Below are positions 43,679 through 53,022 of a stretch of 64,000 bases of DNA, piece by piece. Positions within the stretch are counted from its first letter, which is position 1; every line of letters begins with the position of its first letter. The translations under genes were made by a program, and so were the position numbers. Origin of the DNA: JAMXLO01 sp963832895. GTDB taxonomy: Bacteria > Pseudomonadota > Alphaproteobacteria > Acetobacterales > Acetobacteraceae. Where the stretch lies: the NCBI GenBank assembly GCA_963832895.1, contig CAWHVQ010000012.1, positions 62,001-126,000 of the forward strand. Direction: 5' to 3'. The notes under the pieces were generated by a model, which did not search any database, was not told where the DNA came from, and saw only the letters and a list, made by a program, of their open reading frames with translations.

Positions 43679-44878
43679 CTACGCCAGCACGCCAATCGTG
43701 CGCAGCCGCCCGATCTCGTCCGCCGAGTAGCCCGCATCGCGCAGCACGTCCTCGCTGTGCTGGCCGACCGCGGGCGCATACCGCGGCGCGACCTTCTCCT
43801 CGCCTTCCAGGTGGAACGGGCTCGATACTGTCAGCACCTTCCCATCGGCGAACGGCACCAGCGCACCGATCGCCTGCATCTGAGTATCGTGCGCCACATC
43901 GTCGATCTTGCCGACCACGCCGAACGTCACGCCGACGGTGTCGAGGATCGTGCGCCACTCCGCCATGTCACGCGTGGCAAACACGTCGTCGAGCTCGATG
44001 ACCAGGGCCTGCGCGTTCTGCTTGCGCGCCTCCTTGGTGGCAAAGCGCGGATCGTCCGCAAGATCCTCGCGGCCGATTGCGTTCAGCAACGGGCGCAGCT
44101 GCCGATCCTCGTTGAACAACGCCATGATGAACCAGCGGCCGTCGCGGCAGCGATAGTGGTTGGCAAGCGCGTTCGGCGCCTCGTGGCGCGGCGGGCGATG
44201 CGGCACCGGCTCACCGAACAGCCGCGTCTGCACGAAACAGCCGTTGGCCCACAGGCCATTTTGCAACAGCGAGGAGCGCACCACGCCGCCACGTCCGGTC
44301 TTCTCGCGACGATACAGCGCGGTGACGATGGCGGCGTAAAGCCCGGTGGCGCTGGGGTGATCGCCCATGCCGGGCGCTGAGCGTGCGGGCGCGGTATCCT
44401 CGTCGGCGCGCACGGCGTCCATCAGACCGGTGCGCGCCCAGTATGCCGTCGAGTCGAAGCCGGTCTTCGCCGCTTCGTCGCCCGCCTCGCCATAGGCAGT
44501 GAACGATGCATAGATCAGCCGCGGGTTGAGTGGCAGCAGATCGGCGGGTGCCAGCTTCAGACGATCGCGCACCGGCAGCGGAAAGTTGGTGACGAACACA
44601 TCGGCATCGGCGACCAGGCGATACAGCACGGCACGGCCCGCTTCGTGCTTCAGGTCCAGCGCGAGGCTGCGTTTGTTGCGCGAGGTCAACTGCCAGTAGT
44701 AGTCGTTCGGCGCACCGCTGGTGCTGCGCGCCCGCCACGGATCGCCGACACCAGGCGGCTCGATCTTGATCACGTCGGCACCGAAGTCGGACATGATCGT
44801 CGCGGCGGCGGGACCGGCGATCCAGCTTGCACAGTCGATGACCTTCAGGCCGGAGAACAGGTGGTCGGACATGCTCAT
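43679..44878 (-). CDS. CaiB/BaiF-type (family III) CoA transferase
   Basis: A 399-residue family III CoA transferase. Diagnostic stretches are FSGLKVIDCASWIAGPAAAT, DVIKIEPPGVGDPWR and KRSLALDLKHEAGR; the catalytic Asp is expected in AKTGFDSTAYWARTGLM near residue 160. The start ATG 44878 overlaps the thiolase stop (ATGA). It probably activates an acid to its CoA ester for the thiolase-like protein encoded just upstream. Confidence 0.86.
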   Translation of the reverse strand: MSMSDHLFSGLKVIDCASWIAGPAAATIMSDFGADVIKIEPPGVGDPWRARSTSGAPNDYYWQLTSRNKRSLALDLKHEAGRAVLYRLVADADVFVTNFPLPVRDRLKLAPADLLPLNPRLIYASFTAYGEAGDEAAKTGFDSTAYWARTGLMDAVRADEDTAPARSAPGMGDHPSATGLYAAIVTALYRREKTGRGGVVRSSLLQNGLWANGCFVQTRLFGEPVPHRPPRHEAPNALANHYRCRDGRWFIMALFNEDRQLRPLLNAIGREDLADDPRFATKEARKQNAQALVIELDDVFATRDMAEWRTILDTVGVTFGVVGKIDDVAHDTQMQAIGALVPFADGKVLTVSSPFHLEGEEKVAPRYAPAVGQHSEDVLRDAGYSADEIGRLRTIGVLA

Positions 44879-46017
44879 GGCTTCTGGTTGCTGAAGATGA
44901 TCGTGCCGGATGCGGCGAACATGCCGCCGACACCATGGCAGACGGAGATTTTTGCCCCGGGGATCTGCGCCGGCGCGATGCCGCGCATCTGCCGCACGCT
45001 CTCCTGCAACGCGTACATGCCGTACATGCCGGAGTGCATATACGACAGACCGCCGCCGTTGGTGTTGAGCGGAAGCTTGCTGCCGATCGCGGTGTTGCGT
45101 TCTGCGATGAAGCGGCCGGCCTCGCCGCGCGGCACGAATCCGAGATCCTCCAGCCCGAACAGCGGCAAATGCGCGAAGGCGTCGTAGATCATCAGATGAT
45201 CCACGTCCTTGTGCGTGATGCCGGCTTCGCGAAACGCCGTCGGTCCCGCGACGCTGAACGCGCGCGAACTGGTGAAGCTTTCCATCTGGCTCACCATCGG
45301 CGTCTCGACGCTTTCGCCGGTGCCGAGAATGTAGACCGGCTTGGTGGGAAAGTCCTTGGCGCGGTCGGCGGAGGTCAAAATCAGTGCGCCGCCGCCGTCG
45401 GTGACCAGGCAGCATTGCAGCAGGCGGAACGGATAGGCGATCATGCGTGAACCCAGCACATCCTCGACGGTGATCGGATCGCGGAACGTGGCGCGCGGGT
45501 TCTTTGCCGCCCATTCGCGCTGCACGACGGATACCATGGCGATCTGCTCGTGCGTCACGCCGTAGGTCTTCATGTAGCGGAGCACCGGGATGGGAAACAG
45601 GCTGGGTGGACCCATCGGACCGAACGGCTGCTCGAACTGGCCGTTCAGGCTGGATGCAGGCACCGGGCGCGGACCGCGGCCGATGCCGGACCGGCCGCTT
45701 TCGCCGTGCGTCACCAGGATGGTCTTCGCCAGGCCCGCCTCGATCGCCGCGGCGGCGTGACGCACGTGGATCATGAACGAACAACCGCCGACCGAGGTGC
45801 CATCGACCCAGGTCGGCGTGATGCCGAGGTAGTGCGCGATCTGCACCGGGGTTTCGCCGGCGGTGGCGACACCGTCGATGTCCTTCGGCTTCAGGCCGCA
45901 ATCCGCCATCGCGTTCAGCGCCGCGTCGGCGTGCAACTGGATCTGCGACACGTCGGGAATGACGCCGAGTTTCGTGGTCTCGGCGGCGCCGACCACGGCG
46001 ACTGTGTTGTGTGGCAT
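44875..46017 (-). CDS. Thiolase-family protein (acetyl-CoA acetyltransferase / SCP2-like)
   Basis: A 380-residue thiolase-like protein of the SCP2/lipid-transfer group that pairs with DUF35 proteins. Landmarks are VAVVGAAETTKLG at the start, DGTSVGGCSFMIHVRHAAAAI with the nucleophile-region Cys near residue 79, YDAFAHLPLFGLEDLG, and NTNGGGLSYMHSGMYG and CHGVGGMFAASGTII at the C-terminal catalytic loops. It is followed by the CoA transferase with a 4-base overlap and preceded by the DUF35 gene with a 4-base gap. The pair likely acts together in retro-aldol or thiolytic steps of acyl-CoA degradation. Confidence 0.82.
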   Translation of the reverse strand: MPHNTVAVVGAAETTKLGVIPDVSQIQLHADAALNAMADCGLKPKDIDGVATAGETPVQIAHYLGITPTWVDGTSVGGCSFMIHVRHAAAAIEAGLAKTILVTHGESGRSGIGRGPRPVPASSLNGQFEQPFGPMGPPSLFPIPVLRYMKTYGVTHEQIAMVSVVQREWAAKNPRATFRDPITVEDVLGSRMIAYPFRLLQCCLVTDGGGALILTSADRAKDFPTKPVYILGTGESVETPMVSQMESFTSSRAFSVAGPTAFREAGITHKDVDHLMIYDAFAHLPLFGLEDLGFVPRGEAGRFIAERNTAIGSKLPLNTNGGGLSYMHSGMYGMYALQESVRQMRGIAPAQIPGAKISVCHGVGGMFAASGTIIFSNQKP

Positions 46018-46021
46018 CGCT

Positions 46022-46432
46022 TCAGCCTTTCGCCGGACGGAACAGGGGCAGCGTGATGGTGTCGGTCTGTTTCGCGAACACTACTTCGAGCGGCATGTCG
46101 AGCTGCAACGCCTCGGGAGTCTGCGCGCATTCGACGATGTTCGTCATCATGCGCGGGCCTTCCGCAAGCTTCACGACGGCGATCGCATAAGGCGGTTCGA
46201 AGCCTGCGACCTTGCGATGATGGATCACGTAGCTGTCGAGGATCGCGTGGCCGCTGGCTGCGAATGCGCTGACCTTGCGCGAGGCGCATTTCGGGCAGAA
46301 CGGCCGTGGCGGGAAGTAGGTGTGCCTGCATTCCTCGCAGCGCTGCAGGCGAAGCTCGCCGGCCTTCGTGCCGTCCCAGAAATGTTGTGTCTCGGGCGTA
46401 GGCTGTGGCAGGGCGCGGCCTGGCTCTGGCAT
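46022..46432 (-). CDS. Zn-ribbon/OB-fold (DUF35) partner protein
   Basis: A 136-residue protein with an N-terminal rubredoxin-like zinc ribbon (RCEECRHTYFPPRPFCPKC, four Cys, about residues 31-49) and a C-terminal OB fold (YVIHHRKVAGFEPPYAIAVV). DUF35 proteins form complexes with thiolase/SCP2-like enzymes and other acyl-CoA enzymes. Its position 4 bases before the thiolase-like gene fits that partnership. Confidence 0.85.
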   Translation of the reverse strand: MPEPGRALPQPTPETQHFWDGTKAGELRLQRCEECRHTYFPPRPFCPKCASRKVSAFAASGHAILDSYVIHHRKVAGFEPPYAIAVVKLAEGPRMMTNIVECAQTPEALQLDMPLEVVFAKQTDTITLPLFRPAKG

Positions 46433-46447
46433 TGGCGTTTCCTCGGT

Positions 46448-46720
46448 TCAGTTGGGCTTGCGGCGGCCAGCGACGTATGTGGCTCCGGTCGGACCGGCCT
46501 GTTCGGAATGGCGGCAACCATGCGTCATGCTGAAGGTTTCGCCGATTTTGTAGGTGCTGCGTTGATCGCCGATCAGGATCGTCATCTCGCCGGCGATCAC
46601 CAGAAGGCGTGCATCGAAGTCGTGTTGGTGCTCGGGGTTGATCGCGCCCGGCTGCATCGTGTTGACCACGACCTGATAGCCATCGCGCTGCAGCTCGGCC
46701 TCGAATGCGGTGCGGTCCAT
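46448..46720 (-). CDS. Small cupin-domain protein
   Basis: A 90-residue single-domain cupin. The first metal motif is INPEHQHDFDARLLVIAGE (residues 27-45), and the second contains the later MTHGCRHSEQAG. It is the promoter-proximal gene of the operon running to 41620. It may be a metal-dependent isomerase, dioxygenase-like enzyme or a sensor; no substrate can be assigned. Confidence 0.75.
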   Translation of the reverse strand: MDRTAFEAELQRDGYQVVVNTMQPGAINPEHQHDFDARLLVIAGEMTILIGDQRSTYKIGETFSMTHGCRHSEQAGPTGATYVAGRRKPN

Positions 46721-46816
46721 GGCGAACTCCCCCGGGTTCGCAGCAAGCTAGTGCGGTTTACACACGGCTGGCAACGCGGCTGCGGCAGCGCACGTTTTGC
46801 GGTTGATGGGCTGCGC

Positions 46817-48979
46817 CTAAGCGGGTTCCGCCATTGCATCCAGTGCGGTGCGGACGGCCCGGGCCAGATCGCGTCGATCATACGGTTTGCGGAGCAGGTG
46901 CTGTCCGCCAGGTTCCGACAGGCCGCCGGCATAACCGCTGGCGAACAGAACCCTCAGACCAGGCCGGAGACGCCGCGCCGTGGCGGCCAGTTGATGGCCG
47001 CTCATGCCTTCGGGCATGACGACGTCGGTGAACAACAGATCAAGGGGTTCGCCCAATTCGATGATCGTCAGCGCCGAGGGGCCGCTCGACGCGGAAGCGA
47101 CAGTGTAGCCCAGGGAAGCGAGGTGGCGGCGCGTAATCGCGGTCAGCTGCTGATTGTCGTCGACCAGCAGGATCGCTTCCGTCCCGCCAGGATCGACAGG
47201 TGCGGCCTGCGATGCACGAGGCAGTGTGGTAGCATCGTCACTGGCCCGCGGCAGATACAGCCGGATCTTGGTCCCGACGCCCACGGCGCTTTCGATATCG
47301 AGATGTCCGCCCGACTGTTTGGCGAAGCCGTAGGCCATGCTGAGGCCCAGACCGGAACCGGCGGACGGCGGCTTGGTCGTGAAGAACGGCTCGACAGCCT
47401 GCCGCACCACGGCTTCCGGCATGCCGACGCCGGTATCGGCTACAGTCAGCACGACATAGTCGTCCTCGCGCAACTCGGAGTAGGGGGCGGCGCCTCGCGC
47501 ATCCAGATGAAAATTGGCGGCTTGGATTGTGAGGTTGCCGCCCTGCGGCATCGCGTCCCGTGCATTGAGCGCCAGGTTGAGCAAGGCGTCACCGATCTGC
47601 GACGGGTCGGCACTGGTGCACCAGAGGTCAGGCGAGCGCGCGGCCTCGATGTGGATTGCCTCGCCAAGCGTCCGGCGCAGCATCGAGACGTTGTCCTGAA
47701 GCAGTGCGTTCAGATCGACGCGCTGCGGTCGCAGCGGCTGGTTGCGTGCGACGGCCAAGAGGCGCCGTGTCAGCAGCGATCCGCTCAGCGCGCTGTTCAG
47801 GATCTCGTGCGCCAGCTCGGTGTGCTCGGGGCTGCTGCGGACCGCGTCCATCAGGAATTCCACACTGCCGATGATCACGCCCAGCAGGTTGTTGAAGTCG
47901 TGCGCTATGCCGCCGGTGAGCTGCCCCAGCGCTTTCATCTTTTCCGACTGGCGGAGCATCTCCTCGGCGCGCAGCCGCTCCGCGGTCTCGCTCTTCAACT
48001 CACGCAGCGCAATCTCGAGCTGACCGCAGGCCGCGCGCAATTCCGTCTCGGCGCGTTCCCGCTCCGCGATCTCATGTTCTTTGTCCCGGTTGAGCTCGGC
48101 AAGTTCCCCGACTCGTTTCTGGAGGTTGTCCGCCATCTCATTGAATGAATTGGCGACCACTCCGATCTCATCTTGCGACAATACCTTGGCGCGGGCGCCG
48201 AATTGTCCGGTGGAAAATGCCCTTGCGGCACGAATTATGCTGGTCAGTCCCTGCTGTATGCCGCGGCTTACCGATATGGTCAGCAACAGGCCTGTGGTTT
48301 CGACAGTCAGCGCGGTCGCGAACAGCAGTCTGAGCACCACGCTTTCCAGCCAGCGGGAAGCCTCGCCCAGAGTAAACGAAAAGTCGTCCTCGAATGTGGT
48401 GAGCTGCTGATCGATCGCGTAAACCGAGGCGAGGAGTACGTCTATTCTGTCCTGCGACGGGCGCGGAGAACGGATTTCTTCTCGCAGTTTTTGCGCGATG
48501 GTCAGCAGTTGCTGGGCCAGCGGCTGCGCGTCACTCCATATGCCTATGGCTTTCCTTATGTATGAGACGTCGCTGAAATCGTTGAACAGGCTTATCATTC
48601 CGTCGACATCGTCGGGGTGGTTGCGTCCCTCCAGGAATCCCTCGCGCGCCACCGCGATGTTCGGGGCGGCTTTCAGCAGCTCCAGCCGCGACTTGGCATC
48701 ACCGAGCGGAACCCGCATGAATTGCTCAAACAGCCGGTAATCCTGGTCCGTGCGGGCGACGCCGTATCGGTATAGGTGGAAGACCGCATCCTTCTGCGCC
48801 TTTGACCACAAACCTTCACCGCCCACATAAGCGCGCAGGGAAGAGAGGGTGCTCAGGGAGAACAGCAGGACGAAAAGCTCAACACCTATCAACAGCGCCA
48901 TTGTCCCGACTGTGAAGTACAGCTTGCGCGCGATCGAGACATCTCGGAACCAGCGATAAAGAAAGAACCCGTTCGCCAT
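46817..48979 (-). CDS. Membrane hybrid histidine kinase, HAMP-HisKA-HATPase-REC
   Basis: A 720-residue sensor. Helices at about residues 20-45 and 210-235 bound a helical periplasmic sensor domain of about 165 residues. A HAMP domain follows (RAARAFSTGQFGARAKVLSQDEIGVVANSFNEMADN), then a coiled coil (about 285-350), the HisKA motif GGIAHDFNNLLGVIIGS, an ATPase domain (NARDAMPQGG, GSGLGLSMAYGF) and a C-terminal receiver (AILLVDDNQQ, LLFTDVVMPEG). It is the same overall class as the kinase at 38831 but membrane-bound. No dedicated output regulator is adjacent. Confidence 0.86.
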   Translation of the reverse strand: MANGFFLYRWFRDVSIARKLYFTVGTMALLIGVELFVLLFSLSTLSSLRAYVGGEGLWSKAQKDAVFHLYRYGVARTDQDYRLFEQFMRVPLGDAKSRLELLKAAPNIAVAREGFLEGRNHPDDVDGMISLFNDFSDVSYIRKAIGIWSDAQPLAQQLLTIAQKLREEIRSPRPSQDRIDVLLASVYAIDQQLTTFEDDFSFTLGEASRWLESVVLRLLFATALTVETTGLLLTISVSRGIQQGLTSIIRAARAFSTGQFGARAKVLSQDEIGVVANSFNEMADNLQKRVGELAELNRDKEHEIAERERAETELRAACGQLEIALRELKSETAERLRAEEMLRQSEKMKALGQLTGGIAHDFNNLLGVIIGSVEFLMDAVRSSPEHTELAHEILNSALSGSLLTRRLLAVARNQPLRPQRVDLNALLQDNVSMLRRTLGEAIHIEAARSPDLWCTSADPSQIGDALLNLALNARDAMPQGGNLTIQAANFHLDARGAAPYSELREDDYVVLTVADTGVGMPEAVVRQAVEPFFTTKPPSAGSGLGLSMAYGFAKQSGGHLDIESAVGVGTKIRLYLPRASDDATTLPRASQAAPVDPGGTEAILLVDDNQQLTAITRRHLASLGYTVASASSGPSALTIIELGEPLDLLFTDVVMPEGMSGHQLAATARRLRPGLRVLFASGYAGGLSEPGGQHLLRKPYDRRDLARAVRTALDAMAEPA

Positions 48980-49378
48980 CGCCGCAGGACCTGTATTCTT
49001 AGATTGGTCGCGTTCGCGGCCCAGCGCCGCTTGATTGCTGGCGATGCGAAGATCTGTTCAAGAGCGGATGACGCGATGACAACATGGATGTCCTCATCAC
49101 TGGTTGAGAGTCGGCCGCCGACATTGCCAGACGGATGGCAACGCAGCTCCATTGGCGGTTCGCTTGTCGACGAAGCGCCCGCGTGTCGCCACCGCTTGGA
49201 CGCTGCCTGATCTGGCCAGCAATTCGTGAACTGACCAACTACCTACAGTTGTATCACCGTCGGCGGGGGCGGCCAAGGCATCATCTGGCGCTCGCGCGCG
49301 GTAAGCGCACCAAATGGCCGGCTATTTCTTCACGAAGCCGCTAGCGGGTAACTTCCGAGCATTCCTTTGGCTGGCGCG
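48980..49378. other. Intergenic region without recognisable gene
   Basis: About 400 bases between a kinase start and the end of a convergent-side oxidoreductase gene, both on the minus strand. Short open frames on both strands (for example 49004-49210 plus and 48999-49238 minus) have no family resemblance and poor ribosome sites. The kinase promoter should lie at the left end. Confidence 0.4.
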
Positions 49379-50353
49379 CTACCCGATCAGCACGGCCTTA
49401 CCGATCACCTTGCGGTCAATCACCGCGTGCATCGCCTCTGCCGCCTGCTCCAGCGGAAGCCGATGCGAGATTCGCGGCCTCAGCTTGCCCTGCGCGGCGA
49501 GCTCGGTCAGTGCCTTCATGTTGGCGATCGCCAGTTCAGGGTTGGCCTCGTTCAATCCGCCGATGCGCACGCCGATTGCGTCGATGCCCTTGATCAGCAG
49601 GTAATTGCTGCGGATGTTCGTCGGGCCGCCGCCGAGAAAGCCCAGGATCAGCAAGCGGCCGCACCAGGCGAGGCAGCGCAGCGACTGATCGGCCACCTGC
49701 GCGCCGATCGGGTCATAGACAATATCGACGCCACGGCCGCCGGTCAGTTCCTTCACGCGGTCGATGAAGCCGCCCTGGTAGTCGATCGCATGATCGGCGC
49801 CTTCCTCCAGGCAGGCACTGCGCTTGTCATCGGTACTGGCGGTGGCGATGACCTTGGCGCCGAACAGCTTCGCTACCTGGATCGCGGCGATGCCGATGCC
49901 GCCGGCGGCGCCGTGCACCAGCACCCACTCGCCCGGCTGCATGCGTCCGCGCTGCAGGAGCGCATGATAGGCGGTGGCATAGGCGCCGCGGAACACACCG
50001 GCTGCCTCCATGCTCATGCCTGCCGGCACGTGGTCGCACAGCGCAGCCTTGGCGTTGCCGAGTTCGGCGCAGGCGCCGAGACTGTGACGGCTCATCACCT
50101 GATCGCCGGCCCGGAAGTCGGTGACGCCGGCGCCGACAGCGATCACCACGCCCGCCGCCTCACTGCCGGGGATGAATGGCGGTTCGGGGCGGAACTGATA
50201 CTTGCCGGCGAGCATCAGCACGTCGACGTACTGCACGCCGCGCGCCTCGAGGCGCACCTGGATCTCTCCTGGGCCGGGTGGCGGGGGGTCCGGCACATTG
50301 CGCAACGCCAGTACTTCCGGGCCGCCGAACGCCTCGCACACCACTGCCTTCAT
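49379..50353 (-). CDS. NADPH:quinone oxidoreductase-family zinc-free MDR protein
   Basis: A 324-residue medium-chain reductase of the quinone oxidoreductase type. It starts MKAVVCEAFGGPEVLALRNV at ATG 50353. Family landmarks are PFIPGSEAAGVVIAVG near residue 60, WVLVHGAAGGIGIAAIQVAK (NADPH-binding) near residue 142 and GADHAIDYQ. The zinc-binding residues of alcohol dehydrogenases are missing, as expected. It probably reduces quinones or enoyl compounds with NADPH. Confidence 0.87.
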   Translation of the reverse strand: MKAVVCEAFGGPEVLALRNVPDPPPPGPGEIQVRLEARGVQYVDVLMLAGKYQFRPEPPFIPGSEAAGVVIAVGAGVTDFRAGDQVMSRHSLGACAELGNAKAALCDHVPAGMSMEAAGVFRGAYATAYHALLQRGRMQPGEWVLVHGAAGGIGIAAIQVAKLFGAKVIATASTDDKRSACLEEGADHAIDYQGGFIDRVKELTGGRGVDIVYDPIGAQVADQSLRCLAWCGRLLILGFLGGGPTNIRSNYLLIKGIDAIGVRIGGLNEANPELAIANMKALTELAAQGKLRPRISHRLPLEQAAEAMHAVIDRKVIGKAVLIG

Positions 50354-50390
50354 GCACGCAAACCCCCGCTGGTGCCGCAGTATGGCTGGG

Positions 50391-50927
50391 TCACCGGCGC
50401 GGCGCCAACAGCATCGGCCCGTACTCGGCGACGAACAGTGCGAACGCACCGACCCAGGCGAGCGCCGCAACCTCGTACAGGTCGATCTGCCCGTCACCCA
50501 TCCAGGCGGCAACGATACGCACGACCGCCGATGCGCTGACCAGGGCGTAGATCAGCATCGTCACACGGTCGGCGCGCAGCACACGACCGGTGTGGCCGAG
50601 TGTCGCGCGCGTCATCACCGCGAGGATCATCGTTCCCATGGCACCGGCGGTCAGCGCGTGCAGCGCGGCGGCAGTCGGCACGACCGCGGTGATCAGTGAG
50701 AGCCCCAGCAGCGCGACACCGACGACCAGCCAAAGGTAGCCGACGTGCAGCACCAGCAGGAGCGGCTCTTCCAGCGTGGCGATGCCGCACCAGCGGGCCA
50801 GCCCGAACCTGCTCGGCAAATCGAACTGCCCGGTGAACAGCGGCATCCAGGCCGCCATCGCGAGCGTCGCCCATGCGCCGGCGGCGAGAAAGAACGGGCG
50901 GAATCCGGCGGTCAGCAGCGGCGGCAT
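50391..50927 (-). CDS. NnrS-family membrane protein, internally shortened
   Basis: A 178-residue protein. Its first 40 residues (LLTAGFRPFFLAAGAWATLA) match the start of NnrS, a heme/copper membrane protein linked to nitric oxide stress. From about residue 45 (LARWCGIATLEEPLLLVLHV, LHALTAGAMGTMILAVMTRA, LGHTGRVLRAD) it matches the end of NnrS. The middle of the usual roughly 400-residue family, including the first helices with the HAHE motif, is absent with the frame kept. This is either a short variant or an in-frame deletion product. Start ATG 50927; no ribosome site decides it. Confidence 0.65.
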   Translation of the reverse strand: MPPLLTAGFRPFFLAAGAWATLAMAAWMPLFTGQFDLPSRFGLARWCGIATLEEPLLLVLHVGYLWLVVGVALLGLSLITAVVPTAAALHALTAGAMGTMILAVMTRATLGHTGRVLRADRVTMLIYALVSASAVVRIVAAWMGDGQIDLYEVAALAWVGAFALFVAEYGPMLLAPRR

Positions 50928-50984
50928 TTTGCGGTCCTGGACCTGCTCGCCATAATCGCACAACACCAGCGAGGACACACGGCC

Positions 50985-51965
50985 ATGTCGGGAGCCAACA
51001 CGTTCAAGTTCGTCATGCTGCCGCCGCAGACGGAGACGACACGCGGCTGGGGCCGCGCGCTCGGCGAGGCCGTGCCGGAGGTGCGGGTGGTCATTGCCGA
51101 GGATCAGGCGGTGGCCGAGCGTGAGATCGTCGACGCGGAGGCGGCGTTCGGCCGACTGCCGCGGGAGGTGCTGGCGAAGGCGCGGCGGCTGCGCTGGCTG
51201 CAGGCGCCGCAGATCGCGCCTCCGGCGGGATACTACTATCCCGAGATGATCGAGCATCCGCTGACGGTCACCAACTTCCGCGAGATATTCAACGACCACA
51301 TCAGCGCTCACATCATGGCCTTCGTGCTGGCGTTCGCGCGGGGTCTGCAGGTGTTCATTCCGCAGCAGCTTCGGCGCGAGTGGAAGAAATCGCGCGAGAA
51401 CAGCGGCGTCGTGCATCTGCCAGAGGCGACCGCGCTGATCGTCGGCGTGGGCGGCATCGGGGCGGAGACCGCGCGGCTTGCCTCGGCGTTCGGCATGACG
51501 GTGCTTGCGACGGATGCACGGCGGACCTCGACACCGCCCGGGGTGGCCGAGCTGCACAAGCCGGAGGCGCTCGACGCGCTGCTGCCGCGCGCGGATTTCG
51601 TTATTCTTACGGTGCCGCACACGCCGGCGACGGAAGGGTTCATGAACCGCGCGCGCTTCCAGCGCATGAAGAAGAGCGCATTCTTTATCAATATCGGCCG
51701 CGGCATGACGACGAAGCTGGACGATCTGGTGGCGGCGCTGAATGCGGGTGAGATCGCGGGGGCGGCGCTCGACGTGTTCGAGCAGGAGCCGCTGCCGGCG
51801 GAACATCCGCTGTGGACCATGCCCAACGTGTTGCTGACGCCGCACACGGCAGGGTGGGGGCCGTATCTGGATGACCGGCGTTACCAGATCATGGTCGACA
51901 ACTGCCGCGCGTTCCTCGACGGCAAGCCGCTGCACAACGTGGTGGACAAGGCTTCGTGGTTTTAG
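50985..51965 (+). CDS. D-2-hydroxyacid dehydrogenase
   Basis: A 326-residue NAD-dependent dehydrogenase. The cofactor motif VGVGGIGAETARLASAFGM is near residue 150. Catalytic residues are Arg in NIGRGMTTKL, Glu in VFEQEPLPAEHP and His in LTPHTAGWG. The start ATG 50985 (MSGANTFKFVMLPP) has weak ribosome-site support. A second, different hydroxyacid dehydrogenase gene follows after 64 bases. Confidence 0.84.
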   Translation: MSGANTFKFVMLPPQTETTRGWGRALGEAVPEVRVVIAEDQAVAEREIVDAEAAFGRLPREVLAKARRLRWLQAPQIAPPAGYYYPEMIEHPLTVTNFREIFNDHISAHIMAFVLAFARGLQVFIPQQLRREWKKSRENSGVVHLPEATALIVGVGGIGAETARLASAFGMTVLATDARRTSTPPGVAELHKPEALDALLPRADFVILTVPHTPATEGFMNRARFQRMKKSAFFINIGRGMTTKLDDLVAALNAGEIAGAALDVFEQEPLPAEHPLWTMPNVLLTPHTAGWGPYLDDRRYQIMVDNCRAFLDGKPLHNVVDKASWF

Positions 51966-52029
51966 AGCAACCAGTCGTTTGGCGAGCGCGGCAACGAAGC
52001 AATGACAATGGGCTGGAGGGCGCACGTGC

Positions 52030-53010
52030 ATGAGCACGCTTGTGGTGGTGTATGAGCTGGAAGGAAATGGCCGCACGATTGTCAGCGATGCGCTGGACGG
52101 TGCGGCGGAGGCGATCTATCTGCCCGACCTCGACGATGCGGGACGCGCCGATGCGCTGCGCAAGGCGGATGCGGTGCTGGCGCGCACCACGCGAGAACTT
52201 CGACCGGGCGAGATCGCACTGTTGAAGGATGCTCGCCTGCTGCAGTTCATCAACGCCGGCATCGACTTCGTGCCGTTGGCAGAGGTGCCGGCGGGCGTGC
52301 CGGTGGCGACCAACGGCGGCGCGTATGCCGAACCGATGGCGGAGCACGCGCTGGCGATGGCGTTTGCGGCGGCGAAGCGACTGTTGGTGGAGCACGCCGC
52401 GCTCGCGCATGGTGAGTTCAATCAGTTCGCGCGCAACCGCATGTTGGCCGGCGGCGTGTGCGGCATTCTGGGATTCGGCGGCATCGGCGTTGCCACGGCG
52501 CGACTGGCTCGCGGCATCGGCATGAAGGTACACGCGATCAACCGGCGCGGCCGCAGCGAGGAACCGACCGATTGGATCGGCACGCCGGATGAGCTCGATC
52601 TGCTGCTGGCGGCGTCCGATGTGCTGGTGATCTGCACACCGCTGACGCCGGCCACGCAGGGCATGGTGGGTGCGGCGCAACTGGCGCGGATGAAGGAGGA
52701 CGCGATCCTGGTCAATGTGGCGCGCGGCGAGATCGTCGACGAGCGCGCGCTGTACGAGCGGCTCGTGACGTGCCCGAAGTTCAGCGCGTGCATCGATGCG
52801 TGGTGGATCGAGCCGGTCCGCCACGGCACGTTCCGCATGGATCAGCCGTTCATGTCGCTGCCCAATGTTATCGGGTCACCGCACAACTCGGCGGCGGCGA
52901 TTGCGGGGACCGGGGGGACAGGATTGCGGCGCGCGGTGGCCAACATCAGGCGCGTGCTGGCGGGGGAGACGCCGCTGTATCTGGTGCCGCCGGAGGACCG
53001 GATGATGTGA
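52030..53010 (+). CDS. D-2-hydroxyacid dehydrogenase
   Basis: A 326-residue NAD-dependent dehydrogenase of the same fold as the upstream gene but clearly diverged. The cofactor motif ILGFGGIGVATARLARGIGM lies near residue 142, the catalytic Arg in NVARGEIVDE, and the His in GSPHNSAAA. The Glu position is in WWIEPVRHG. Start ATG 52030 has GGAGGG upstream. The two adjacent dehydrogenases form one transcription unit and may act on related substrates. Confidence 0.84.
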   Translation: MSTLVVVYELEGNGRTIVSDALDGAAEAIYLPDLDDAGRADALRKADAVLARTTRELRPGEIALLKDARLLQFINAGIDFVPLAEVPAGVPVATNGGAYAEPMAEHALAMAFAAAKRLLVEHAALAHGEFNQFARNRMLAGGVCGILGFGGIGVATARLARGIGMKVHAINRRGRSEEPTDWIGTPDELDLLLAASDVLVICTPLTPATQGMVGAAQLARMKEDAILVNVARGEIVDERALYERLVTCPKFSACIDAWWIEPVRHGTFRMDQPFMSLPNVIGSPHNSAAAIAGTGGTGLRRAVANIRRVLAGETPLYLVPPEDRMM

Positions 53011-53022
53011 CGTGTGAGGCAC

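Noticed and set aside
50928..52076. Minus-strand extension of the NnrS frame
   Set aside because: The extra sequence upstream of 50927 is antisense to the hydroxyacid dehydrogenase gene and unlike NnrS.
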